From assembly GCF_000196875.2 (NCBI RefSeq), contig NC_014532.2, positions 496,001-560,000 on the forward strand: a DNA stretch of 64,000 bases, read 5' to 3'. The notes beneath the pieces were generated by a model. That model did not search any database and was not told the origin of the DNA. It worked only from the letters and a program-made list of their open reading frames with translations. Positions 35,338-44,764 of the stretch are shown here, in pieces. The stretch's first letter is position 1. The number at the start of each line of letters is the position of its first letter. Both the position numbers and the translations under genes were made by a program. The stretch comes from Halomonas elongata DSM 2581 (GTDB taxonomy: Bacteria > Pseudomonadota > Gammaproteobacteria > Pseudomonadales > Halomonadaceae).

Positions 35338-37023
35338 ATGAGACGATTCCCCCTATCCCCGCTTGCCGCCGCCATGGTGTTGCTGTTCGCCGCCGATGTC
35401 ACTCTGGCGGGTACCCAGGCGTCGCCGAGCTCCTTTCTTGGCCGGGTGGAGACGCGCGAGGCCGCTATTGCCGATATGCCGTCACAATCCACCGGAGGGG
35501 ATGCGGCCATCTGGCAAGAGGCGAATACGGCGCTCTCCGGGCCTGCTGATGCGCAGATGACCGGCGGAGCTGGCTCGGCCGCGGCCGATACCATCTCGAT
35601 CCCGTCGTTACCGGGGCTGTTCGAGCGTGCCCTGAACGCCGATGCCGACCTTCAGGCGCAGCGCCTGCGGGCCGAGGCTCGGGGGCAGGACGTGCCCAAG
35701 GCGCGGGCGGGGTTACTGCCGCGCCTGGATGCGAGCTATGTCTACCGCTATACCGACAGCGACAACATCTATACCGACGGTGGCGTCACCACCTGCGAGA
35801 CCAATCCGGACACCGGTGAACCGGTCGGCGGTGACACCTATGAGCGGCGCTGTGCCGGAGAAAGCACGGATAGTATCCGTCAGCTGGAGTTGACGCAGCC
35901 GCTCTTCTCGATGAGCCGCATACGCCAGATGCAGCACGCCGAAGCCCAGCGCGACCAGGCCATGCTGCGGCTTGCTGTCGCCGAGCGCGATCTGGCGCTG
36001 AAAACGTCGCAGACCTATCTCGACGCCTTCTTCGCGTCACGCCGTGCGCGCCTGCTCGAGGGTAAGCGGGCGTCGCTGGAGCTGCAGCTGGCCCAGGCAC
36101 GAAAGGCCTATGAGCTGGGCATCGGGGACCGGATCGACCTGCTGGCAGCGCGCTCGGCCCTCGACAGCACTCGCGCCGACATCGTGCTGGCGCGCAACGA
36201 GACCGATGATGCCCTGGCTACCCTGGAACGCCTGACCGGTGTGCGCTCGACCTTCGACGGTTTCTCGCTGGCCACACTCACCGGCGTCGAGTTTGCCGAG
36301 CCGGCACCGCTCGAGACGTTGGAGGGGAGCATCGATAGCAATGCCGGTGTCGAGGCGGCACGGGAGGGAGTGCGGGTCGCCGAGGCCGACGTTGCGCTGC
36401 GAAAAGCCGGCTATTATCCGGAAGTTTCGCTTAACCTCTCCTGGAGGGACCGCAACAGCAACGATCCTTATCTCGCCAGCGAGGAGGCCAGCGCCGCGAT
36501 CCAGGCGCGACTCAACCTCTTCCGTGGTGGCTACACGCGAGCCGACATGCGCCAGGGGGAACTGATGGCGCGTGCCAGTCGCTCGGATGTCGACGGTGCT
36601 CGACGTCAGGCGCTGGAGCAACTGCGCCAGAGCCGCCGCGGCATCATCGGCGAGCAGGGGAGGTTGGCGGCGTTGGCGCAGTCGATTCGTTCCGGCGAGC
36701 TCTACCTCGAGGCGGCCGACAAGGGCGCTGCACTGGGGCTGCGGGATCTGGTCGACGTACTCGACGCACGTGCCAAGCTGTTCGACCAGCGCATCCAGTA
36801 TGTCGATGCCTTTCGACGGCTTCTGCTCAACCGGTTGCAGATGCAGGCGGCCGTGGGCGATTTGTCGGGCGAGGACCTGGCCGATGTCATGTCGTCCATC
36901 CAGCAGATCATCGGGCCGCCCCGGCCGATCGATAAGATGCCCGATGCCTGGCGGCATGCGCAGGCAGAATCTCCCGAGAATGGCATACACGCTTCGCATG
37001 ACAGCCTGGCCTCGCTGCACTGA
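35338..37023 (+). CDS. TolC-family outer membrane channel of the type I system
   Basis: The 561-residue protein has a Sec signal (about 1-25), a non-canonical Ser/Gly-rich N-terminal extension of about 55 residues before the first OMF repeat, then the two OEP repeats (LERALNADADLQAQRLRAEARGQDVPKARAGLLPRLDASY and VEAAREGVRVAEADVALRKAGYYPEVSLNLSW). It provides the channel-tunnel for the secretion system. It is longer than E. coli TolC (493 residues) and carries a Cys-containing loop (CETNPDTGEPVGGDTYERRC) that could form a disulfide in the extracellular loop. Confidence 0.93.
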   Translation: MRRFPLSPLAAAMVLLFAADVTLAGTQASPSSFLGRVETREAAIADMPSQSTGGDAAIWQEANTALSGPADAQMTGGAGSAAADTISIPSLPGLFERALNADADLQAQRLRAEARGQDVPKARAGLLPRLDASYVYRYTDSDNIYTDGGVTTCETNPDTGEPVGGDTYERRCAGESTDSIRQLELTQPLFSMSRIRQMQHAEAQRDQAMLRLAVAERDLALKTSQTYLDAFFASRRARLLEGKRASLELQLAQARKAYELGIGDRIDLLAARSALDSTRADIVLARNETDDALATLERLTGVRSTFDGFSLATLTGVEFAEPAPLETLEGSIDSNAGVEAAREGVRVAEADVALRKAGYYPEVSLNLSWRDRNSNDPYLASEEASAAIQARLNLFRGGYTRADMRQGELMARASRSDVDGARRQALEQLRQSRRGIIGEQGRLAALAQSIRSGELYLEAADKGAALGLRDLVDVLDARAKLFDQRIQYVDAFRRLLLNRLQMQAAVGDLSGEDLADVMSSIQQIIGPPRPIDKMPDAWRHAQAESPENGIHASHDSLASLH

Positions 37024-37064
37024 AGCAGCGAGGCGCTCCGGGAGGCTGGCCGACTGAGAGCGGA

Positions 37065-39503
37065 TCAGCCGATCAGGGAGTCCAGCTCCGGCTGCACATC
37101 CGCCAGGCCTGCGAGTGCAGGGGGCATCTTGGCGAAGGGCGGCTGTGGCCCTGCCTGCGATTCGTCGGTTGCCGATGAGAATGGCATCGGTCCCCATGGA
37201 TTGGGGCCGCCGTCGAAGAGATCCTTGAGCTCGTGACCGAAGGCATGGCCGAACGGCGGGACGTCGCCATGAGCGCCTTTGCCAGGGTGATCGTCTTTTT
37301 CGTCATCTGCCGTCGAGAGATCGAATGTCAGGCCGATGAACTGTGTGGCCTGGCTGTCGCTGAAGTTGTCATCGGATACCAGCAGCAGGCTCTGTCGGTC
37401 ATCCCCCAGCATTGGCCCCAACGTCATGCCCTCGACGTTATCCGGTTCGATACCGAAGTCCCCGAGGTCGGCGACCAGTGTCTTGTCGACCGGGCGTACC
37501 GTCTCATGGGTCTCCGACAGTGCGTCGATGCCACTGATGTCGGTGGCCTCCGAGGTATCAATCTCGTAAAGCCGGATGGTATTGCCGGCCCCTTCGGAGA
37601 AGGCACGCTCCATGGCGAGCAGGTGATCGTCGTCGAGTGCGAGCAGGTCCACCAGTCCGTTGGTGGCGAAGCCGTCATCCGTCGCGGCGCGTTCGGCAAC
37701 CGGTTCGGTAGGGTAGAGGTACTCATGGCTGACGTCGCCATCGTCGAGATCGTATTCGATCAGTCGCGACGGGCTGCCGGTGTCGTAATCCGCGGCCGGG
37801 CCATCCTGAACCAGAGCGTTCTCGGTGGCTGTGAAAAGATGCTGATGATCCGGCGTGACGGTGAGGCTCTCCAGCGCCAGGTTGTTGCGGATTCCGCTCT
37901 CGCCGGAGTGCGTGGGAACGAGTGTGTCGGGAATCTCGAATGAGTCGAGTTGCTGTCCATCGCGCGCGAACTGGCCGATAGACGGCGCCAGTCCCTCGTT
38001 GGCATTCCCCTCCGAGGAGATGAAGAGAGTGCCATCCTCGGCATAATCGATCGCCTCGGCGTCGATGGTGCCTTCGGCAAAGGGAGTGCCGTCTTCCTGG
38101 CGTAGTGTGGTGACATCGGTGAAGCGTACGCTGCCGTCGTCCAGCTGGCCGTCGGCGATATCGATGCGCAGCGAATAGAAACGGGCGGCATCGATATCGC
38201 TGCGATCGTCGGAGATCGCCAGATAACTATCGCTGGCGGCATCATAGGTGAGTCCGGAGAGCCCGCCCAGCGTGGTGCCCTGAAACATCGAGCCGCTTTC
38301 GAACGAGGTTTCGCCGATGAACTCGACATCCTGAACGCGCGTCGTGTCCTCTGTGATCACGAGGTCGGCGTAGGTCAGGCGATGATCGGAGGCAGCGGTG
38401 GCGTCGCTGCCGGGAGTGCCTTCGGTCGGCCAGACGATGCCGCCGTCGAGCCGCGTCAGCCCGAACTGCGACGGCAACACGTAATCCACCCGCAGGTTGC
38501 CCGGACTGGGTTCGCTGAAATCGGCGGTGTCGAAGCGCGGGTCACCCTGTTGCCCTGCATTGTCGCCGCCTTGCGTGGCCGCGGCGACGGTGCCTCCGTC
38601 GCTGTCCGGTGCCAGCCCCGCGGCAATATGAGCATTGCCGAGTAGTTGCTGAGCGGCACCCGGCAGACTATCGCCGTCGACGGGGTCGACGTTCTGATCA
38701 CCGGCGATGACGAAGCGTTGGCCACCGTCGAGACCGCCGCGCTGGCCGTCATCGTCGACGATATAGTCGCCTTTTTCAGGCGATATGTAATCGGCCCAGA
38801 AGCGAATCTCGTCGGCATTGCGCAGGCCGTTACGATCTTCAGCGCCGTCGAAGGTCGGCGGTGTCGGGTGCGACGCGAGCAGGTGGACGATTTCACCGTT
38901 GACGTCGATGGGCAGATCCCAGTGGCTTTTCGAAGACAGCGGCAGGGTGTCGAGCGCCTCGGCGTCGTAGTAGTCATGGGGTTGTGGCGTCGAGGGGTCG
39001 TCGGGCAGTCGCGCTCCCGGCATGTCGGCCCAGGGGAACTGCTGGAAGGTACGGATATCGTTCTCGATGATCGGGTAGCGCGACAGCACGAGCATCCCGT
39101 ATTGCCCGGGAAATTGACCGAAGCCGAGCGCATCGTCGGCGTACCCATCGGTGCCCGGCTCGGTGACCACTTGTCCGTCGCCGTTCAGGTCCATGCCGGA
39201 GGCGATCCCGGTATTGACCGGAGCTGAGTAGACATAGGGATAGTCGATCGGTGTATCGCCCGCCTGGCTGACGTTCAGATAATTATCCAGGAACGCCTGC
39301 GCGGCTTCCGGCGAATAATCGAACTCGTTGAGCAGCAGGATGTCGGGGCGATTCTGTTGGATCACTGACGCGATCTGCTGGGCCTGCGGGTCGTCAGGCG
39401 TCGAGAGGTCGCTGAGTAGTTCGCCTTGCTGGCTACGATTGAGCGACGCGTTATAGGTAGCGATGCGTAGTGAGGTGTCCGTCAGGGAGTCATTGTCGAG
39501 CAT
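37065..39503 (-). CDS. Secreted EEP-phosphatase / esterase-like phytase fusion protein
   Basis: The 812-residue protein has two domains. Residues about 10-385 form an endonuclease/exonuclease/phosphatase domain with metal and catalytic motifs LRIATYNASLN, LLNEFD, VIAGDQNVDP and SDHRLTYADL. Residues about 395-745 match the esterase-like activity of phytase family: LSGLTYDAASDSYLAISDDR, DAEAIDYAEDGTLFISSEGN, NLALESLTVTPD and NVEGMTLG. There is no Sec signal and the protein is very acidic, so export by the adjacent type I system is likely. Probable job: release of phosphate from organic phosphates outside the cell. It converges with the TolC-like gene. Confidence 0.85.
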   Translation of the reverse strand: MLDNDSLTDTSLRIATYNASLNRSQQGELLSDLSTPDDPQAQQIASVIQQNRPDILLLNEFDYSPEAAQAFLDNYLNVSQAGDTPIDYPYVYSAPVNTGIASGMDLNGDGQVVTEPGTDGYADDALGFGQFPGQYGMLVLSRYPIIENDIRTFQQFPWADMPGARLPDDPSTPQPHDYYDAEALDTLPLSSKSHWDLPIDVNGEIVHLLASHPTPPTFDGAEDRNGLRNADEIRFWADYISPEKGDYIVDDDGQRGGLDGGQRFVIAGDQNVDPVDGDSLPGAAQQLLGNAHIAAGLAPDSDGGTVAAATQGGDNAGQQGDPRFDTADFSEPSPGNLRVDYVLPSQFGLTRLDGGIVWPTEGTPGSDATAASDHRLTYADLVITEDTTRVQDVEFIGETSFESGSMFQGTTLGGLSGLTYDAASDSYLAISDDRSDIDAARFYSLRIDIADGQLDDGSVRFTDVTTLRQEDGTPFAEGTIDAEAIDYAEDGTLFISSEGNANEGLAPSIGQFARDGQQLDSFEIPDTLVPTHSGESGIRNNLALESLTVTPDHQHLFTATENALVQDGPAADYDTGSPSRLIEYDLDDGDVSHEYLYPTEPVAERAATDDGFATNGLVDLLALDDDHLLAMERAFSEGAGNTIRLYEIDTSEATDISGIDALSETHETVRPVDKTLVADLGDFGIEPDNVEGMTLGPMLGDDRQSLLLVSDDNFSDSQATQFIGLTFDLSTADDEKDDHPGKGAHGDVPPFGHAFGHELKDLFDGGPNPWGPMPFSSATDESQAGPQPPFAKMPPALAGLADVQPELDSLIG

Positions 39504-39550
39504 GGTAAAGCCTCACAGGAAGAACAAAGAAAGAGAAAGCCTCGCGGTGA

Positions 39551-39580
39551 TAAAAGGGCGGTGGCACATGCTCACCGCCC
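39551..39580 (-). terminator. Rho-independent terminator of the ExeM-like gene
   Basis: 8-bp arms GGGCGGTG / CACCGCCC (9-base loop) followed on the minus strand by TTTTATC, 8 bases after the stop of the 1,608-residue gene. Confidence 0.8.
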
Positions 39581-39587
39581 CGTTCGT

Positions 39588-42500
39588 TTATCCCGCCAGC
39601 GTGGTGCCATCGGCGCTGTTGCCGAGGTCCACGCCGACCACGATCGGATCATGGTCCGAGGCTCGGTACGGGCCATCGTCGTAGTAGGCATCGACCTGAT
39701 CGTCGGATTTGTACTCGGTGTTGTAGTCGAACGATGTCGGTTCGTCGGCGTTGATGTGCCACGTGGTGGTGCCAGTGACCTGAGCGTTCATCGACTCGCT
39801 GGCCAGGGCATGATCCAGCGAACCCCACTGGCCGTCGTAGCTGTAGGAGTAGTCGTCGTCGAGCAGGGTATAGCCGTCGTCTTCCAGCGCAGTGATCGGG
39901 TCTTCATTGGCATAGCTGTTGAAGTCGCCGATCAGCAGGGTGTCGCTGTCACCGCTATCGGTGGGGTCGCTGGCGACCCAGTCGGCGAGCTGCTTGGCGG
40001 CCTCGACACGGATCGGGTTGTTATTGCCCTGGCCGTCGCCGATCGCCTCCTGACCATTGATCACGCTGCCCTTGGACTTGAAGTGGTTGACTGCAACCGA
40101 GAAGGTCTCGCCGCTGGCATCCTCGCGGAAGGTCTGCAGCATCGGCGGTCGGTTGCCGGTCTCGAACACGCCGCTTGCGTCTACCGCAGCGTGCCCTTCC
40201 GGCGTGACGCTGGTGCTCTTGTAGATCATGCCCACGGCGATGGCGTCGCTGCCCGGTGCGACGGTATTGCCCTCTGCATCGGTCGGCGTGACATAGGCCC
40301 AGCCGGCGTCGGCGTCATCGGCATTCAGCGCTTCGACCAGGTGGGCGATGGCGCTGTCGTCGCCGTAACCGTTATTCTCGATCTCCATCAGCCCGACGAT
40401 GTCGGCGTCGCTGCCGTTGATGGCGCTGACGATCTTGTCCTGCTGGCGGGTCAGTTCGAGTGAACTGTTGGCGCCGCGCGGATCGTGTTCGGTGCCTGCC
40501 GGTGTGACGACGCTGTTGCCGTTCTCGTCCAGCGTGGTGAAGTAGTTGAGCACGTTGAACGAGGCGACCTTGAGCGAGGCATCGCCCAGGGCCTGGACAT
40601 CCGGAGCATCGCTGCGTTCGTTGGTGGCCTGGAAGTCCTGCCCCTCCTGGCTCTGGATACGCCACTGCTGATAGTTGAAATCGAGCACGCCGGTGGCCTG
40701 ATCGAGTGTGTCACCGCCACGCAGAGGGTTAGCCGCCGAAAGCGGTTCACCGTTGCGGCCGAAGATCACGTCCTGCGGATTCTGGGCGTTGCTGGCGTCG
40801 TCGAGCACGATGGAACGGCTCTCGCTCTCGTTCAGCCACTGCTGGTAGCCGGCCTGATCCGGTGCATGGTTCTCGGTGTACTGCTCGAGCCGCCCCCCGG
40901 AAGAGAGCGTTACCGTCCCGTAGCGGCCGAGTTCATAGGTATCGGTGACCGTCAGAGCGGAGTCGTTCTCGCCGCTGACCGCGACACGCATACCCTCGTA
41001 GGCGGAGAGCGTCGACTTGTCGGCGATCGGCAATTCGACCTCGGTCACCGAGGGCAGCGCCTGCCCCCGAGCCTCGACCTGCAACGCGCTGATGTCGGTG
41101 AGTTCGGTCTTGCCTTCGTACTGGGTAACGGTACCGGAGATACGGATCTGATCGCCGACCGCGACGTCGGTGGCATCCGGTGCATAGACGAAGAGCCCCT
41201 CCGACGTCTGGGCGTCGCCATCTTGATCGGCGTCCTCTTCCTGGATGAAGAACCCGCTCAGGCCGTCCTGGCTGGCCAGGGTGACGATGGCATCGAGCGT
41301 GACCTGTTCTCCCTCGAGCGGGCTGACCATGCCGGCCCCCTGTACCTGGGAGATCAGCGTGGTCTCGCTCGGCGGCGTCGGGGTGTCGCCACCATCGCCA
41401 CTGCCATCATCGCCCCCCTCGGCGGCGCCGGTTTCGGCGCCGGGGAGCCCGAGACCGTCGAAGGTGTCCTGCGGCAGTTGTTGCCACTGGCTGGCATCGA
41501 AGGTGTCGCTGCCGGTTGTGATGCTCGCATCGCGGCGCAGGGTGACGTCCTGGGCGAAGCTGTCGTCGTTGCCCACCGTGCCGATGACATCGATCAGGGA
41601 GCCCTCGGCATCGGTCAGCGTCAGTGCGTCGTTGCCATTGAAGTTGATCACGTCGCTGGTGGCATCGCTGCGTGCGATCAGTTCGGGGTCTTCGGTCTGC
41701 GAAGAGGTCACTACCAGCGTTTCGCCGGCAGCCAGCTCGCCGTTTGCCGTGAGGTTGCCGAGGTCGGCGCTGCTGGTGGCACTCTGGTTGCCATTGGAGT
41801 AGAGCGAGAGCTGATACCCGTCGAGCGAGAGGGCATCGGCGCCGGTGTTGGTCAGTTCGATCGCCTTGTTGTAGCCGCTGCCCTCGACGTATTCGGAGAT
41901 CAGCAGGCCACCCTGACCGACCTCGCCGCCCGCGTTGCCGGTCACCCGGCCCGGGGTGGCGACGGCAGGGGTGGCATCATCGTCGCCGCCGAGCGCTTCG
42001 CTCTCGACCCCACCGTCTTCCAGCGTGGTGAAGCGCTGTTGAGTCACGTCCCAGGAGGCGGCGTCATTGGCGTCGGTATCCGGATAGGCCGCCATCGCGG
42101 CCAGCGTGTCGCGGCCCGGCTCGCCGAGCCACAGCGTGACTTGATCACCGCCGCCGCTCAGACCCGCCGCATCGCCGGTATAACCGACCTCGACGCCGTC
42201 TAAGTCACTGTTCGCCCCCCACGCCTGGCGAAACGCCTCGACGGCTTGTGCATCGCCATCGACCATCACGATCGCGGTGGCACCGGGTGCCAGCGTCGTC
42301 AGGCCTTGCACCTGTGCCGCCTCTTCCGGATTGGCGCTGTCATCGTCGTAATAGAGCGGGGTCTGGCCGAAGTCGAGCGTCTCATCGCCGGTGTTGGTGA
42401 TCTCGAACCAGTCCTCGGTGATATCGCTGTCGGACTGGCCGGGCCAGATCTCGCTGACGGCGATGCCGAGGTCCTGCGGCTCAGGATCGCCTAGCGGAGC

Positions 42501-44414
42501 GTGGCCGGTATCGACGACGAAATCGGCGGTGTTGCCGTTGCCGGGTTGCCAGGCATCGGTGTCGTTCAGGCTACCGCGCAGGGCTTCCGTGGAGCCGTGG
42601 GTGATGCCGGCGTATTGCCACGCCTCGGCATCGGCGGGCAGCGATAGATCGGCGTCGGAGCCGTTGCCCAGCCGGTAGAGCGTGTCGCCGTCGGCGTTGG
42701 CGATCGTCACGCCGTCGGCCAGCGAGAGGTTCAGGTCGCCGTCGAACTGGGCCGCGTTCGCCTCGGCATCGATCACGCTGCCGGCCGACAGGCCATCCTC
42801 CGGTGCGGTCCAGGTGACGCGGCTGTCGCCGCTCTGCAAGGTCAGGGGGGCACCCGGCGTGATCGCGGCGAGTGCGACGAAGCTGAAGGTGTCGGCAGCC
42901 TGGTCGATCATCGTCAGTGCGACGTCTCCGGCCTGCGGCGCGAGGTCGGGCAGCGCATCGAAGGTGACCGTGGAAGAGGTGAAGGTCTGGATATCGTCGT
43001 CCAGATCCTTGGATTCGGTCGCGCTCTCCGACCAGTCCGCGGTGCCGTTGTCATACGCGACGTCGACGCTGACGGAGCCGTTCGCGTCGACCTGGATGTT
43101 GCTCAGTGTCTCGGCGGTACCGTCGGTGGCCTCGGCATTGGTGTTGAGGTCGGCCCCCTCGACCGGCATTGCCTTGTGCGCGCCGTCCCAGCGGTAGAGC
43201 TGGAAGTCGTCGTTGCTGTCGTCGCCATCGTCGTCCCCGGCATTGGCTGGACCGGCGCTGATCAGATAGGTGCCGTCACCGATCGCCTTGATATCACGGA
43301 TGGTACGACCGTCGAGGTCGAGCCCGATCGCTGTGCCGAACTGAGCCTCGTCCGCGTTGCCGGCGGCCATCAACTCGTCGACGTTGGTTACCGGCAGCAC
43401 CAGTGCGCGGCCATCGCTGTCGATGGGGGCACGCAGGCCGAGGAAGAGCGTATCGTCGGCATATGTCGCCCCTTCGACCTCGAAGCTGCCGAAGTCGACG
43501 TCCGGGCGATGCTGCTCGGCCCATTCCATGATCGCTAGGTCGAGGCCATCGAATTGTCCGGTCACGTCGACCTGTAGTGAACGGGAGTTCTCCCCCGTGA
43601 TGCGGGTTGCAAAGACTGTCGAGCGCTCGCTGCTGGCGAGCGAGCCGAGCCAGAAGTAGGTGCCGTTGCCGGCGTCGACGACCGACTCGATGTCGATCTC
43701 GTCGCCTGCCTCGAGCCCCAGCGACTCATTGAGGTCGAAACTCTTGAGTGGGGCGCCGGAACGGTCGTGGTCGTAGAGGCGCAGTGTCTGGCCCTCGTCG
43801 TCGCCGACCAGGACCAGCCCGTTGCCGATGGCGATTGCCGCGGAAGTGTCGGACGTGCCGGTATGGAAGCGGGCGGCGTTGTTGGTCTCGGTGCCATCGG
43901 CGGCGGCGTAGTCGAGTGTGTAGCGGCTTTCGCTCTCGCCATCGCTCACGGTCACCGTGATCGTGGCGTTGCCGGCGTTCACCGGGGCGATGCGCAGCAC
44001 GTCGCCGTTGTCCAGCACGGCCCTTGCGATGCTTTCATCGCTGCTCTCGACGGTGACCGTCAGGTCGTCGCGTGGGGTGTCGGCGTCGGCAATATCGAGG
44101 GCTATGCCGTCGGTCAGCGCCGGGTCGGTGGGATCGCCGATCACGCCACGGATCATATCTCCGTCGCCATCGAGCGGTAGCCGCATCGTCGCGTCGTTAC
44201 TGAGCCCGATGGTCGGTGCCGCGGGTTCTGTCGTTCCGCCGTCGTCCGGGTCGTGACCAATCCAATCGAACAGGTCATCCAGGAAGTCATCGATGCGATC
44301 AAAAAGACTGCCCAGCATGGACTGTGCATGCCAGGATGCGCCACCACCCAGGGCAGCCGTCGAGACATCGTCATGAAAGCGATAGGGCGTGGCAAAACGA
44401 GAGAACAGCGACAT
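39588..44414 (-). CDS. Giant ExeM/NucH-family extracellular nuclease with extra domains
   Basis: The 1,608-residue protein carries, in order: a 60-residue start with no Sec signal, a cadherin-like region (about 70-170), a DUF3616-like domain (about 175-425, AIAIGNGLVLVGDDEGQTLRLYD), an unassigned beta-rich part (about 488-610), two lamin-tail-like domains (about 648-760 and 833-940, LLISEYVEGSGYNKAIELTN), a DNA-binding OB-like domain (about 1018-1110) and the EEP nuclease (about 1283-1595) with VASFNVLNYF, MEIENNGYGD, GDFNSYANEDP and DHALAS/ASDHDPIVV. ExeM/NucH members degrade extracellular DNA. The protein is strongly acidic. With no N-terminal signal and a type I system upstream, secretion by that system is inferred. 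Confidence 0.88.
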   Translation of the reverse strand: MSLFSRFATPYRFHDDVSTAALGGGASWHAQSMLGSLFDRIDDFLDDLFDWIGHDPDDGGTTEPAAPTIGLSNDATMRLPLDGDGDMIRGVIGDPTDPALTDGIALDIADADTPRDDLTVTVESSDESIARAVLDNGDVLRIAPVNAGNATITVTVSDGESESRYTLDYAAADGTETNNAARFHTGTSDTSAAIAIGNGLVLVGDDEGQTLRLYDHDRSGAPLKSFDLNESLGLEAGDEIDIESVVDAGNGTYFWLGSLASSERSTVFATRITGENSRSLQVDVTGQFDGLDLAIMEWAEQHRPDVDFGSFEVEGATYADDTLFLGLRAPIDSDGRALVLPVTNVDELMAAGNADEAQFGTAIGLDLDGRTIRDIKAIGDGTYLISAGPANAGDDDGDDSNDDFQLYRWDGAHKAMPVEGADLNTNAEATDGTAETLSNIQVDANGSVSVDVAYDNGTADWSESATESKDLDDDIQTFTSSTVTFDALPDLAPQAGDVALTMIDQAADTFSFVALAAITPGAPLTLQSGDSRVTWTAPEDGLSAGSVIDAEANAAQFDGDLNLSLADGVTIANADGDTLYRLGNGSDADLSLPADAEAWQYAGITHGSTEALRGSLNDTDAWQPGNGNTADFVVDTGHAPLGDPEPQDLGIAVSEIWPGQSDSDITEDWFEITNTGDETLDFGQTPLYYDDDSANPEEAAQVQGLTTLAPGATAIVMVDGDAQAVEAFRQAWGANSDLDGVEVGYTGDAAGLSGGGDQVTLWLGEPGRDTLAAMAAYPDTDANDAASWDVTQQRFTTLEDGGVESEALGGDDDATPAVATPGRVTGNAGGEVGQGGLLISEYVEGSGYNKAIELTNTGADALSLDGYQLSLYSNGNQSATSSADLGNLTANGELAAGETLVVTSSQTEDPELIARSDATSDVINFNGNDALTLTDAEGSLIDVIGTVGNDDSFAQDVTLRRDASITTGSDTFDASQWQQLPQDTFDGLGLPGAETGAAEGGDDGSGDGGDTPTPPSETTLISQVQGAGMVSPLEGEQVTLDAIVTLASQDGLSGFFIQEEDADQDGDAQTSEGLFVYAPDATDVAVGDQIRISGTVTQYEGKTELTDISALQVEARGQALPSVTEVELPIADKSTLSAYEGMRVAVSGENDSALTVTDTYELGRYGTVTLSSGGRLEQYTENHAPDQAGYQQWLNESESRSIVLDDASNAQNPQDVIFGRNGEPLSAANPLRGGDTLDQATGVLDFNYQQWRIQSQEGQDFQATNERSDAPDVQALGDASLKVASFNVLNYFTTLDENGNSVVTPAGTEHDPRGANSSLELTRQQDKIVSAINGSDADIVGLMEIENNGYGDDSAIAHLVEALNADDADAGWAYVTPTDAEGNTVAPGSDAIAVGMIYKSTSVTPEGHAAVDASGVFETGNRPPMLQTFREDASGETFSVAVNHFKSKGSVINGQEAIGDGQGNNNPIRVEAAKQLADWVASDPTDSGDSDTLLIGDFNSYANEDPITALEDDGYTLLDDDYSYSYDGQWGSLDHALASESMNAQVTGTTTWHINADEPTSFDYNTEYKSDDQVDAYYDDGPYRASDHDPIVVGVDLGNSADGTTLAG

Positions 44415-44764
44415 GAGCGGGCTTCTTCCTTGTTGTGTGTGGAAGACACAAATAGTGAATCAGAAGCCCGAACCTAGGCGGTAAATATTATATGCCTGTT
44501 GCAAATACATGATGTTTCAAAAGAAGCACGTCATCGAAGGCTCATGACGTGTGTTCAGAGGTCATCCCGCCGAGGGCATATCCGGGGCCCTCACTCATAC
44601 TTGTGCTGCCAGCCCTTGACCGCGATCTGCTCCTTGAGCAGCTCCAGCATGTCCACCAGCACCTGCTCGGTGATCTGTTCGGTCTGCGGGTCGGTATGCA
44701 GCCAGGCATCGAAACCGCTCTCGGCCAGTCTGGGTGACCTCTCGGAGTAACGTGGGAAGTGTGA
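44415..44764. other. Gap carrying the left copy of the direct repeat
   Basis: 350 bases between the ExeM-like gene and the LacI gene. The first part contains the ExeM promoter region (AT-rich). From 44590 it is the displaced 3' end of the ion-transporter-like gene (listed separately). No complete gene. Confidence 0.6.
44590..44729 (-). pseudogene. Displaced 3' fragment of the voltage-sensor-like gene (left direct repeat)
   Basis: 140 bases identical, apart from A/G at 44696, to 51867-52006, in the same orientation. It encodes the last 45 residues and stop (ending KGWQHKYE) of the gene at 51868-52863, and homology begins one base beyond that stop. It has no start and is a remnant. It marks the left boundary of the 7.3-kb insert. 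Confidence 0.95.

Noticed and set aside
40485..42203. 572-codon plus-strand frame opposite the giant nuclease
   Set aside because: It arises from the Asp/Ala-rich codons of the real gene and shows no domain.
44590..44764. A small complete gene between the ExeM-like and LacI genes
   Set aside because: It is a copy of the 3' end of the gene at 51868 with no start region.
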